A DNA stretch of 64,000 nt from an uncultured Phycisphaerae bacterium (GCA_937928595.1 CALGJV010000022.1:87193-151192), one strand, 5' to 3'. Shown: positions 1 to 8,098, numbered from the stretch's first letter. Notes: generated by a model not told the origin, from the letters alone. Numbers and translations: made by a program.

Positions 1-1
1 C

Positions 2-760
2 TCCGCGGCCCTCGGCGCCGCGCTGGCCGGCGCCCCCCCGGCAACCCAGCAGCGCCTGACTTGGTCAATCGCCGTCCTGCGCGGCAAGCTCTTCGGCAAC
101 GTCGCCCGCGACCACCCGTTGGACGTGAGCGCGAGCGAGGTCGCGGAGGCCCTCGCTTGGGCGGGGGTGGACTCCCCGGCCGGCTCGGGCGGCGTTGCGT
201 ACCCCGAGATGCCGATCTTGACCTGGCGGGCCCGCACCGGGCGCGCTGAGGCCGAACGGGCCCTGCTCGCCGAGTTCGCACGCGGCTGGCCGGCCGTGCC
301 GGCTGCGCTGGACCGGTGGCGGGCGGCCGGACTCGGCTCGTCCCCCGCCGTTCACGCACTGCTGGACCCCGGGCAGCGCACGCCGCAATATCCGGCCGTC
401 GCGGCGGCGCTCGTCATCGCCGCCGAAGCCGGCGATCGGGCCGTGCGGCCCCAGCTGGAGCTATGGGTCGAGGCCGTGGACCAGCCCGCCTGGTTGCGGG
501 CGATGGCCTACACTGTGTTGGGCAGCCTGGACGCCCGGGCCGGCGCGTGGGACAGCGGTTGGCCGGCCGGCCTGACGCTCGACCCGGCCGCCCTGGAGAG
601 CGGAGCGCCGGGGTGGGACCTGTTCGGCCGGATCATCGCGGCGGGCGGCCCGGCGGCGGTCCGGCGGCTCGAGGAAACGAAAAGCGCTTCGCTGTCGACG
701 GAGGTGCGGAGCCGGCTGGTGCAGGCGGCCCGACGCGCCGCGGAGCGAACCGGGCCGTGA
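2..760 (+). CDS. unknown protein, C-terminal part (5' end outside window)
   Basis: The frame is open from the first bases of the window to a TGA at 758-760, so the gene begins upstream. About 252 codons are visible. They are rich in Ala, Arg and Leu and look mostly helical, with repeated Ala/Leu helices in the second half that could form a HEAT-like or other alpha-repeat fold. I see no signal peptide, membrane segment or catalytic motif in this part. The stop lies 21 bp before the rhomboid gene on the same strand, so the two may be cotranscribed. I do not recognise the family. Coding is supported by the strong GC bias at third positions and by the lack of a competing frame. Confidence 0.7.
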   Translation, partial: SAALGAALAGAPPATQQRLTWSIAVLRGKLFGNVARDHPLDVSASEVAEALAWAGVDSPAGSGGVAYPEMPILTWRARTGRAEAERALLAEFARGWPAVPAALDRWRAAGLGSSPAVHALLDPGQRTPQYPAVAAALVIAAEAGDRAVRPQLELWVEAVDQPAWLRAMAYTVLGSLDARAGAWDSGWPAGLTLDPAALESGAPGWDLFGRIIAAGGPAAVRRLEETKSASLSTEVRSRLVQAARRAAERTGP

Positions 761-781
761 CGGGCCCCAAGGAACCCCGGC

Positions 782-1966
782 ATGTTGATTCCGATCGGGA
801 CCGAGTACCGCAGCCGCGTAACGCCGCTCGCGAACTATGCGATCGTCGCGCTCAACGTGCTCGTGTTCCTGTTCACCGACTGGCTGGGAGGTGAGGCGGG
901 CCAGCAACTCAAGACGTTCTACGCCCTCGACGCGGCCCGGCCGACGCTCCACCAGTACCTGACGTACCAGTTCCTGCACGGCGACGTGCTGCACCTCGGT
1001 GGGAACATGCTGTTCCTGTGGATCTTCGGAAACGCGGTCTGCTCGCGAATGGGGTCGCTGCCCTACATCATCTTCTACCTCGCGGGCGGCGTCTGCGCGG
1101 GCGTCGCGTTCACAGCCACCGCGGACAACCCGCTGGTCGGTGCGTCGGGCGCGATCGCGGCCGTGACAACGGCCTTCCTGGCGCTGTTTCCGCGGGTGCA
1201 CGTCACGCTGTTGGTCTGGATGTTCTTCATCTTCACGTTCCAGGTGCCCGCGATGATCCTGATCGTGTTCAAGATCATCCTGTGGGACAACATCGTAGCG
1301 CCGTCGCTGGAGCAGGGAGCGGCCTCCAACGTCGCCTACTCGGCGCACCTCGGCGGCTACGCGTTCGGGTTCTCCGTGGCGATGGGACTGCTGGCGCTGC
1401 GGGCCCTGCCCCGCAACCAGTTTGACCTGCCCGCCCTGTGGAACCGGTGGAGCCGGCGCCAGGGGTGGGTGCCGGTCGCGGCGCCGACCGCCCGCCCGGT
1501 GGCGGTCGAGGAGCTGGGCTCCCGCCCGCTGCAAGCGCCCCCGCTGACGCCGGTCGAGGAGGCGCGCGAACGCATCGCGAACGCGCTCGCACAGCGCGAC
1601 CCCGAGGCCGCTGTGCAGGGCTACTTTCGGCTGCTCGAGCTGGACCCGACTCAGGTGCTCGCACGCACGCAGCAGCTCGAGATCGCCAACTACCTCGCGC
1701 AAAGCCGCCAGTACGAAGCGGCCGCCGCTGCGTACGAGGCGTTCCTCGACGCGTACCCGGGCACGGCCGATGCTGCGCCGGTGCAGCTCTACGTCGGGCT
1801 GATCTACAGCCGCTATCTCCAGCGGTACGACAAGGCGGCGTTGCACCTGCGGCGGGCCCTCGAGGGGCTCCAGCTCGACGCCCAGCGCACGCTGGCCGAG
1901 GAGGAGCTCCGCGTGGCACTGGCCCGGCTGGTGGGTGGATCCGGCACGCCACCACCCGATGCCTGA
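782..1966 (+). CDS. rhomboid-family intramembrane serine protease with C-terminal TPR-like region
   Basis: This 394-residue protein has a six- to seven-helix rhomboid core in the first 210 residues. The catalytic serine sits in GASGAIA (about 120-126, S122) and the catalytic histidine in AYSAHLGGYAFGF (about H189). The family HLGGNMLFLW motif of helix 2 is at about 71-80. Rhomboids cut membrane proteins within or next to their transmembrane segments. After the core comes a soluble tail (about 255-390) of paired helices that resembles TPR repeats and probably binds partners. ATG 782 is the natural start because the MLIPIG N-terminus leads directly into helix 1. The natural substrates cannot be read from the sequence. 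Confidence 0.9.
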   Translation: MLIPIGTEYRSRVTPLANYAIVALNVLVFLFTDWLGGEAGQQLKTFYALDAARPTLHQYLTYQFLHGDVLHLGGNMLFLWIFGNAVCSRMGSLPYIIFYLAGGVCAGVAFTATADNPLVGASGAIAAVTTAFLALFPRVHVTLLVWMFFIFTFQVPAMILIVFKIILWDNIVAPSLEQGAASNVAYSAHLGGYAFGFSVAMGLLALRALPRNQFDLPALWNRWSRRQGWVPVAAPTARPVAVEELGSRPLQAPPLTPVEEARERIANALAQRDPEAAVQGYFRLLELDPTQVLARTQQLEIANYLAQSRQYEAAAAAYEAFLDAYPGTADAAPVQLYVGLIYSRYLQRYDKAALHLRRALEGLQLDAQRTLAEEELRVALARLVGGSGTPPPDA

Positions 1967-1978
1967 CGCGGCCGCCGA

Positions 1979-2007
1979 TTGAAATCGCGCGGTTGGCCCC
2001 CGACAAT
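1979..2007 (+). promoter_or_regulatory. sigma-70-type promoter of cysK
   Basis: A -35 TTGAAA (1979-1984) and a -10 GACAAT (2002-2007) are separated by exactly 17 bp. Transcription would start near 2014, giving a leader of about 38 nt that contains the GGAGG ribosome site before ATG 2052. Read by eye only. Confidence 0.5.
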
Positions 2008-2051
2008 CGCTGGGCGCGCAGCGGTTCGGCCCGCTGCCCCGGAGGTACCGT

Positions 2052-2996
2052 ATGAGCCGCCTGTTCGACGACATCACCCGTACCGTCGGCGGTACGCCGC
2101 TGGTACGCCTGAACCGCCTGATTCCCGCCCCGGCGACCGTCTACGCCAAGCTGGAGTTCTTCAACCCGCTCAAGAGCGTCAAGGACCGCATCGGCGTGGC
2201 CATGATCGAGGACGGTCTGCGTCGCGGCGCCATCACCGCCGACACGACGATCATCGAGCCGACGTCCGGCAACACGGGCATCGCCCTCGCGCTGGTCTGC
2301 GCCGCCCGCGGACTCAAGCTCGTGCTGACCATGCCCGAGAGCATGAGCCTCGAGCGCCGCGCGGTGCTGCGCCATCTGGGCGCCGAGCTTGTCCTCACGC
2401 CCGCCCCGGAGGGCATGAAGGGCGCGATCGCCAAGGCCGAGCAGCTGGTCGCGTCCACGGCCAACTCCTACATGCCGCAGCAGTTCTCCAACCCGGCCAA
2501 CGTCGAGATCCACCGGCAGACGACGGCCGAGGAGATCTGGCGCGACACCGACGGCCGCGCCGACGTGCTCGTCGCCGGGGTCGGCACGGGCGGAACCATC
2601 ACGGGCGTCGGCGAGGTCATCAAGCAGCGCAAGGCGTCCTTTCGCTGCGTCGCCGTGGAACCGGCCGCGTCACCGGTCATCACACAGGCCCGCGCCGGGC
2701 AGCCGTTGGCTCCGGCGCCGCACAAGATCCAGGGCATCGGCGCCGGTTTCATCCCGCGGAATCTGAACCTCGACATCGTCGATGACGTGGTGACGGTGTC
2801 CAACGACGACGCCTTCGCCTGGGCCCGCCGCGCGGCTCGCGAGGAGGGCATCGCCTGCGGCATCAGCTCCGGCGCCGCGCTGTGCGCCGCCCACGCGCTG
2901 GCCGGCCGGCCCGAGTACCGCGGCAAATTCATCGTCGTGATTCTGGCTTCGGCCGCCGAGCGCTACCTCTCCACGCCGCTGTTCGAGCAAGGCTGA
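2052..2996 (+). CDS. cysK: cysteine synthase (O-acetylserine sulfhydrylase), PLP-dependent
   Basis: CysK makes L-cysteine from O-acetylserine and sulfide in the cytoplasm, the last step of sulfur assimilation. The 314-residue length is normal. The PLP lysine lies in KSVKDR (K44). The substrate-loop motif PTSGNTG is at about 70-76, the phosphate-binding GTGGT follows mid-protein, and GISSGA near residue 276 is the family motif that positions the PLP ring nitrogen. The gene starts with ATG after a strong GGAGG site 6 nt upstream and has its own promoter, so it is probably a single-gene unit. Cystathionine beta-synthase is a close relative, but the short length without CBS domains and the motif set favour CysK. 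Confidence 0.95.
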   Translation: MSRLFDDITRTVGGTPLVRLNRLIPAPATVYAKLEFFNPLKSVKDRIGVAMIEDGLRRGAITADTTIIEPTSGNTGIALALVCAARGLKLVLTMPESMSLERRAVLRHLGAELVLTPAPEGMKGAIAKAEQLVASTANSYMPQQFSNPANVEIHRQTTAEEIWRDTDGRADVLVAGVGTGGTITGVGEVIKQRKASFRCVAVEPAASPVITQARAGQPLAPAPHKIQGIGAGFIPRNLNLDIVDDVVTVSNDDAFAWARRAAREEGIACGISSGAALCAAHALAGRPEYRGKFIVVILASAAERYLSTPLFEQG

Positions 2997-3298
2997 GCCC
3001 GAGCGGATACGGTGCATGAGAGCCTGCCTGTAGCGGCCGATGCCCCTGTCGGCTGAGCACGCAACGGCCCCTCGCCTGCTCCCGGCGCACGCGCGGGATG
3101 TCCGGCGCTCCCGAGCGCGAAGCGCCGGCGGGCGATGACACCACGGCGGTCGCAGCCCGACCATGGCCCTGCAACGGCCCTTGACCGGTGCCACACCGGC
3201 ACACCGGCACACCTCGCGTGCCGGACGCCCTCGCGTCCCGCGTCGACGCGAAGAACGCCGGCCATGTCCCGAGCCGCCCACGCGAGTATCATGCCCCC
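2997..3298 (+). other. intergenic region, no gene seen
   Basis: This 302-bp gap between cysK and the GNAT remnant holds one clear inverted repeat (3102-3128, listed separately) and a short run of CACCGGCA-like units near 3190-3220. I see no convincing reading frame or RNA gene in it. Confidence 0.5.
3102..3128 (+). terminator. hairpin, possible cysK terminator
   Basis: A perfect 8-bp inverted repeat, CCGGCGCT (3102-3109) and AGCGCCGG (3121-3128), encloses an 11-nt loop. It lies about 105 bp after the cysK stop. No T-run follows, so intrinsic termination is uncertain. Confidence 0.3.
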
Positions 3299-3374
3299 AT
3301 GCCTATCGAGCCCATGCAGCCGGCCGACCACGCCGCGGTGAGCGCGTTGGTCCGCGCATGCTTTGACTGGCCAG
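3299..3374 (+). pseudogene. GNAT acetyltransferase, N-terminal remnant cut by an IS element
   Basis: ATG 3299 opens a frame reading MPIEPMQPADHAAVSALVRA, followed by CFDW. This matches the first strand and helix of a GNAT-fold N-acetyltransferase. The frame then runs straight into the left inverted repeat of the IS element at 3375, after which its codons no longer look like protein. No continuation of a GNAT protein is found to the right of the IS (from 4924), so the rest of the gene has been lost. A -10-like TATCAT lies 6 nt before the ATG (3287-3292). The family call rests on only about 25 residues. Confidence 0.5.
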
Positions 3375-4861
3375 CAGTCCGTTGTAGAAGTCGTCTTGCC
3401 GCGCTCGCTTACGCGGCAAGCGCCGATTCGGGCCAGCGGCCGGGTTTATCTGCAGATCGCGCGCAGAGGCGATTGTCAAGACCGCAACGACGCGCCAGAG
3501 CGCGTAGCCAGCCGGCGCAGGCGAAGCCGCCGCCCGGGCCGCGTCCACCCAGCCCCGCGGCGTCCCGTGGCCGGTCCGCTTCCGCATCAGCAGCCCCAGA
3601 GTGAAGCCGGCGATGTGGATCACGCAGCGTTTCGCGATCTTCTCCCGCCCCTTCAGCCAGACCCGCCGCATGCCTCCATCGTCCAACGCGTGTTCGAACG
3701 TCCGTTCCACCTATTCGCCGCGCCGCCGATGCAAGCGTTTGGAGCGCGCCCCGCGCCGCCGCCGCCGGTTGCGGTCCACCGCCTGCTGCGCGCGACGCTT
3801 GTATTCCTGCTCATCCGGATCGTCCGCCATGCAACACTGCCGCCCGCGGTCCGGCTCCGCAATGCAGCCGCGAATGTCCAGCTCTTCCAGGTTCACGAGC
3901 GTCCGGGCACTGTGGTACCCCTTGTCCTGAACCGTGGCCTGAATGTGCCGTTGCTCTTGCGGAGCCGGCCCCCCCGTTGGCCTGACAGGTCGCCTGCCCC
4001 TGAGCGTCTTCGCGGACATCCTGGAGCGAGGTCGCCGCCTTTTCCAGCGTGCCCCACATCGTGGTCGTGTGGCCTTCGTTCGCCAAGTGAATCTCCGCCG
4101 CCACGATCGCGCGCGTGTCCAGGTCCACCGCGTGCTCGTTCTTATCGGCGAAATGCACGGCCGTCCTTCATTTTGGTGATCTTGGCCTCGGGATCGTTCG
4201 GGTTGAACCAGTCGTCGTTGCTGGTACGCTTGTCCTTCCGCTGGCGATCGAACTTCGCCAGCTGTTCCGCCGTCGGCGTTTCAATCCCCGACGCCTTCGC
4301 CAACTCCGTCAGGAACTCGCGATAGCTCTGCCCGCTGTCCCGCCGCACGATCGACTTCAGCGCCGCATCCGCTTCCAGCGTGCTGGCATCGATGCCCAGG
4401 GTCTGGCCTTTCAATAAGCCCTGTTCCCTCAAGCGCTCGAGCACCCAGTCGAAGACCGCCTGGTGCGTCTCCAGGTCGATCCGGTTCCGCGTCCGCGACA
4501 GGCTGGAATGGTCCGGCGTGCCCTCGTCCACCCGGTAGCCCAGGAAGGCCCGCAACGCCAGCGAGTCCGCACACCGCCAGGCGATCTCGCGCTCGCTGTC
4601 GAGCTTTTCGAAGTAGCCCAGCAGCCGCATGCGGAAGTACACCCCCGGCGGAATCGAGGGCCGCCCCAGGGTGGCGGCGTAGAACTGCTGGCAGCTGGCC
4701 TAGCAGAACAGATCGAACCCGGCCGCCGCCAGCAGGGCGTTGAGCTGCTGGTAGAACGCGTGGGCCGGCGCGGGGGCCAGCCGGTCCGTCGCGATCCACA
4801 AGTCCGCCTGCCGTTGCGCGGGCCGCTGTCCCATCGCCATGACGCCATCCTCCGTGACCAT
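3375..4861 (-). pseudogene. IS1182-family transposase, inactivated by stops and frameshifts
   Basis: Read from ATG 4861, the N-terminal half is recognisable: PAHAFYQQLNALLAAAGFD, then YFRMRLLGYFEKLDSER, then LGIDASTLEADAA with the first catalytic Asp, and ITKMKDGR. The C-terminal half contains VQDKGYHSARTL and RGARSKRLHRRRGE, and ends with HIAGFTLGLLMR. The frame is broken at least four times. There is a TAG near 4700 (after FDLFC). An apparent 2-bp loss near 4155 falls between KMKDGR and HFADKNEHAVDLDT. A further frame change occurs near 4000. A second TAG near 3710 separates RRRGE from VERTF. No full-length enzyme can be made, so the element is dead unless helped in trans. Confidence 0.8.
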
Positions 4862-4923
4862 TCGATCGGGCCGTATTCTAGCATTCCTAGTTCATGCGGT
4901 CCAGCGACTCTTGCAACGGACTG
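3375..4923 (-). mobile_element. decayed insertion sequence, IS1182-like (IS5/IS4-type DDE)
   Basis: The element is bounded by imperfect terminal inverted repeats at 3375-3402 and 4896-4923. They begin with an identical CAGTCCGTTG and match at about 20 of 28 positions. Nearly the whole interior is a broken transposase on the minus strand. The total of 1,549 bp fits an IS1182-type element. I see no direct target duplication: the flanking bases are CCAG on the left and TTAA on the right. That suggests a deletion or rearrangement after insertion, consistent with the missing right half of the GNAT gene. Confidence 0.8.
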
Positions 4924-5255
4924 TTAACTCGCCCGCATCACCTCCCCCGGTTCCGCGCACTCAAGCCCCCACTTCCCGCCTGGGCTCCCGAACGGCCTCC
5001 AACGTGCCGCCGCGGCCGCGTGCCGCCGCGCCCGCGTGCCGCCGCGCCCCCAATTCTGTGCCTGTGTGCCCCGCAGCTTCGCGCTCTCCGCTTCACGCCG
5101 CTGCGCTCTCCTGCTTTGCGCCCGCGTGCCTCCGTCGCTCCGCAGCTCCGCGGCTCTCCCTGTTGTAGCCGCGTGCCTTCCCTGCGCTCCTGGCTTACTA
5201 CTTCGAGCCTCCGTGCCTTCTTGCCTTCGTGCCTCTCTGCTCCCTGCCTTCCCTC
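4924..5255. repeat. degenerate short tandem repeat (GTGCCTTC-like), no gene
   Basis: This 332-bp stretch between the IS and the isomerase-like gene is made of loosely repeated pyrimidine-rich units on the plus strand, such as gtgccttc, gtgcctct, gcgtgcctccg and cgtgccgccgcg, about 8-10 bp apart. The minus strand reads as AAGGCACGAAGGCACGGAGG-type repeats. The pattern is clearest at 5170-5250, just past the stop of the minus-strand gene. Long frames through it have repeat-driven, protein-unlike composition. I recall similar degenerate repeats between genes of planctomycetes, but I could not check this. Confidence 0.6.
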
Positions 5256-6044
5256 TCACCCCCACCGCTTCCGGATCCGTTCCGCCCCCCACAGGCACAC
5301 CTCCCACAGGTTCGCGATCGGCTGCCGCGTGTACGGCAGCGTGGGCATGTACCCCGGCGGGCCGTATTCCGGCGTGAACGTCAGCGTGGCCGCGCCGGCC
5401 GCCCGATGCGCGTCGCGGATTCGGTCCCACAGCTCCTCGTGCCGCGCCACGTAGTGCGCCACCTCCGGCGCTCGCGGATCGGCCACCTGCGGCCCCTCCT
5501 CCCAGCCCACGCGCCCGTGAATGTGGATCGCGCGGCGGCACGCCTGCGTGACCCAGTCCTCCATGTCCTTCAGCAGCGACTCGCACACGCAGCACCAGTG
5601 GCTGAAGTCGGCGCAGAGCTTGAGGCTCGGAAACTCGTCGAGGTACCGCACGGTCGTCCACGGCGCGAAGAACAGCCGGTGCCGATGCGTCTCGTGCGCC
5701 ACCGGAATCCCGATATCCTGCTCGGCACTGAGCGCCGCCCGCAGGAACTTGCAGCCTTCCTCGAACGTCATCTTGTCCCGGCCGCTGTGCATCGTGACCT
5801 TCGAGGGGCCGTACGCGGCGATCTGCCGCAGAGCCGGTGCGATCTCGCCCGCGTCCATGGGGAAAACCATGCCGATGAAATCGAGCCCGAGCTCGCCGCA
5901 CCAGTCGCGCCACGCCGTCGGCTCGACGCCGGGTACGCCGAATTCGATCCCGTCGTATCCGGCGGCCCGGATCCGCTGAAGGTCGTCGCGCGTCGCGCGC
6001 GCCTCCGCATCACCCCACAACGCCTTATATACCTTGAGCTGCAC
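5256..6044 (-). CDS. xylose-isomerase-like TIM-barrel protein (sugar phosphate isomerase/epimerase family)
   Basis: This 262-residue protein has the layout of the AP-endonuclease-2/xylose-isomerase-like TIM barrel. An N-terminal strand is followed by GYDGIEFGVPG (about 29-39). Metal-ligand-type residues appear in VAHETHRHRLFF, LKLCADFSHWCCV and IHIHGRVG, and the C-terminal strand is LTFTPEYGPPGY. Such enzymes isomerise or epimerise sugars and related compounds using a divalent metal. The substrate cannot be named. The gene lies 28 bp downstream of the PTPS-fold gene on the same strand, so the two probably share a transcript. There is no signal peptide, so it is cytoplasmic. Confidence 0.8.
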   Translation of the reverse strand: MQLKVYKALWGDAEARATRDDLQRIRAAGYDGIEFGVPGVEPTAWRDWCGELGLDFIGMVFPMDAGEIAPALRQIAAYGPSKVTMHSGRDKMTFEEGCKFLRAALSAEQDIGIPVAHETHRHRLFFAPWTTVRYLDEFPSLKLCADFSHWCCVCESLLKDMEDWVTQACRRAIHIHGRVGWEEGPQVADPRAPEVAHYVARHEELWDRIRDAHRAAGAATLTFTPEYGPPGYMPTLPYTRQPIANLWEVCLWGAERIRKRWG

Positions 6045-6072
6045 CGTCGTCTCCCGTGAGTTCCGCCGCGCC

Positions 6073-6447
6073 TCAGGCCGGCTCCGGGCAGTACGCCGCC
6101 CAGCAGCCCGCCTCCTCCTCGACCTCGACCCGCGTCAACCGCGCCCCCGGCCCGACCGCGGGCGCCAGGGCCCGCGCGATATGCACCGCCACGCGCTCGG
6201 CCGACGGGTTGCCGTCGCCCAGACCGGGAACAATGTTCAGGTTCTGCCCCTCGAGCGCCCCGAGCACCCGCCGGAGGTGCTGGCGCAGCGGCACGAAATC
6301 GACGAGCACATCCATCGCGTCCAGTTCCGGTCCGGCACAGGTCACCCGCACATGCCACTCGTGCGCGTGCAACTGCTCGAGCGCACCGTCCAGCAGGCGC
6401 AACTGATGCACCGCATGAAACTGTCCGGCCAGCATCACCTCGAACAT
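6073..6447 (-). CDS. 6-pyruvoyl-tetrahydropterin synthase / QueD-fold protein lacking the usual Cys
   Basis: This 124-residue protein has the size and fold signature of the PTPS/QueD family. A zinc triad is suggested by FHAVHQL (H14) and LHAHEWHV (H27, H29), and the C-terminal acidic patch VEVEEE occupies about 108-113. In QueD and PTPS a catalytic cysteine sits four residues before the HxH motif; here that residue (23) is leucine and there is no nearby substitute. Canonical 6-carboxytetrahydropterin synthase activity is therefore doubtful. It may be a PTPS-like paralogue with another pterin or GTP-derived substrate. ATG 6447 was chosen because the longer frame upstream has no family resemblance. 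Confidence 0.8.
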   Translation of the reverse strand: MFEVMLAGQFHAVHQLRLLDGALEQLHAHEWHVRVTCAGPELDAMDVLVDFVPLRQHLRRVLGALEGQNLNIVPGLGDGNPSAERVAVHIARALAPAVGPGARLTRVEVEEEAGCWAAYCPEPA

Positions 6448-6694
6448 CGCCAATCCGCGCTCGGCCCGGGGACACATGCCGCCGCGGCGACGCCGCCCGC
6501 GGCCGGCCGGCACCCCGCGGATGCCGCGTCGATTGTAGACCTGCCGCCCGCCGCGGCCCATCGCGGCCTCTGTTTCAACGTCGGCCACCGGCCGGCCGAT
6601 AGAACCTGCGCGGCCCCCGCGGGCGTCCCGAGGCCGAGGCGCCGCGGAGCACGGCCGAAGGCGTCCGCCGCGGCGCGACGAGGCCCGAATCCTC

Positions 6695-6997
6695 ATGCCG
6701 TCAACTTCGAGAAACCCCGCCGGCGCGTGTCCCCTGTCTTCGCCGGGGCGTATTCCGCGTCTGGCGCGGCCGGAAGCGCACGCGCACGGGCGCCCGGGGT
6801 TCGTCCGGCCGTCGGTGCTGCTGATTGCCATGACGTCGGTCGTGAGCGGGTGCAACAACAACGCCGACGTGAACTACAACCGTTACGCGACTCTCGACAG
6901 CAACCTGCCCGCGCTCGAATCGGCCGACGCCGCGGTCCAGTGGTGCGAAGACCGCATCTACGATCTCGACGAGCGGTTGGAACTGTGGCTGTATTGA
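6695..6997 (+). CDS. small putative lipoprotein
   Basis: The product has 100 residues. After an Arg/Pro-rich start, a hydrophobic stretch VLLIAMTSVVSGC (41-53) ends in a lipobox-like SGC, so Cys53 could be lipidated. The mature part would be only about 47 residues and is rich in Asn and Asp at first, ending in an acidic helix (VQWCEDRIYDLDERLELWLY). Third positions are GC-rich and codon use matches the neighbours. The true start may be internal, which would shorten the long n-region. No family is recognised. It converges with the candidate RNA gene on the other strand, whose terminator lies about 35 bp away. Confidence 0.5.
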   Translation: MPSTSRNPAGACPLSSPGRIPRLARPEAHAHGRPGFVRPSVLLIAMTSVVSGCNNNADVNYNRYATLDSNLPALESADAAVQWCEDRIYDLDERLELWLY

Positions 6998-7033
6998 GCC
7001 CCCTCGGCTGCTGCGGCTCGCAAGCGGCGCATG

Positions 7034-7068
7034 AAAAAAGCGACGCGAGGAACAGCGAACCGCTCGTC
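7034..7068 (-). terminator. possible intrinsic terminator of the candidate RNA gene
   Basis: On the minus strand GACGAGCGG (7068-7060) can pair with CCTCGCGTC (7050-7042) at seven of nine positions. Two bases later comes a run of six T (7039-7034). The two mismatches in the stem make it moderate rather than strong. Confidence 0.4.
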
Positions 7069-8098
7069 CGACCCTTCAGAGTATTCGGTCACGTTGCTCG
7101 CACCACCGGCGTTCCCGCCGCGGCGCGTCCGCTCGGAATTAGCTGCCCGTTCAGAGTATCCGGCCCGTCGAAGTACCGCGGTCATGGGTTCCGCGATCCC
7201 GCTCTGCCGTTGGCCGTTTCCCCGGCTGTGCGGTGTTTCCTCGACGCGCTGCGCCAGCCACAGTTAAGCGACCGGTGCGTCCTCTCTTCGGGTTTCGCGT
7301 TCCTCCAGCGTCTTGCCCAACGTGCCCTAGCCAACCCGCCGCAGCGAACCGGCTCCTCTCATGGGCTTTCGTTCCCTTCAGCACTCGCGGGTTCGGAGGT
7401 CCACAGTCCGCGGGCTTTGCCTGCCCGCTCCGTTCCGCCCTCAGGGTTTGGCTACCCTCTCGGCGGCTTACTCCCTCCGAGCCCCTGCCGGCTCTTTTTC
7501 ACGCCGGCGGCGCTCTTGGGATTCACCCTTCGGAGCTTCCTCCTCCCGGAAGGTATCCGCCGCGTTTCCGCGGGGAAGGGCCCACATACCGTTTCTCCTG
7601 CCGGTTTTCCCGCCGCCGAAGCGGTAGGCCGGCCCAGCAGGCCGCGGTTCCTGGGCTTCAACCCTTCCGGGAGTCCCTGGCGACCGGACGCAGGATTAGT
7701 ACGCCGACCGCTGGCTGCTCCCTTGGGCTTCGCCCTTCCAGGGTTCCCCAGCGAAGGCCTGGCCCGGGATTTCGCCCGGACTCCTCCCACGCGCTTCCGC
7801 GAACACCGAGCCTCACGGCCCGGAGACGCCGGCGCCTCGGAGTCTCAATCAGCCCTCGCCCGGTCCCACCCACGCCACCCGGCAAACCGGGTTCGACGGG
7901 CGGAACGACCCTCATAGGGTTCTGGCACCGGGACGCTCCCGACCGTTCGAGCCAGCCGCCATCCGGGCTATGTGTTCACCTCGCGCCGTGCCGTACATCG
8001 CTGCCGACTACCGACGCTCTTTGGATGACGGACCTCGCTCTGCCGGAGCCGCTCGGGACAGTCCTGAGGTGCCGAGCGTTCGCGACCTCAACGTCGCA
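7034..8098 (-). ncRNA. candidate large structured non-coding RNA (about 1.06 kb)
   Basis: The minus strand has a near-consensus promoter at 8133-8105, a probable start near 8098 and a stem followed by six T at 7068-7034. Between them lie at least five hairpins of the form GGG-(n)GAA(n)-CCC, at 7766-7777, 7725-7735, 7653-7664, 7518-7528 and 7363-7376 in plus coordinates. Each is followed by similar purine-rich text such as CCCAAG. A near-perfect 14-bp repeat occurs at 7075-7088 and 7150-7163 (13 of 14 bases). It does not show the conserved blocks of RNase P RNA, tmRNA or rRNA that I know. Antisense or sense frames through it are probably spurious. A group II intron fragment is an alternative, but I find no clear domain V. 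Confidence 0.55.

Noticed and set aside
3188..3604. 138-codon frame starting upstream of the GNAT remnant
   Set aside because: Its start lies in non-coding sequence and its C-terminal half is the IS element read in a meaningless frame.
6034..7917. A 627-codon plus-strand frame across the PTPS gene and the gene-less block
   Set aside because: It is antisense to the PTPS-fold gene, and its Pro/Ser/Arg-rich composition is that of a translated RNA region, not of protein.
7180..8098. RNase P RNA or group II intron
   Set aside because: One GGAGGAGTCCGGGC stretch recalls RNase P, but the other conserved blocks are missing. No GTGCG start, domain V or reverse transcriptase is seen, so an intron is unlikely.
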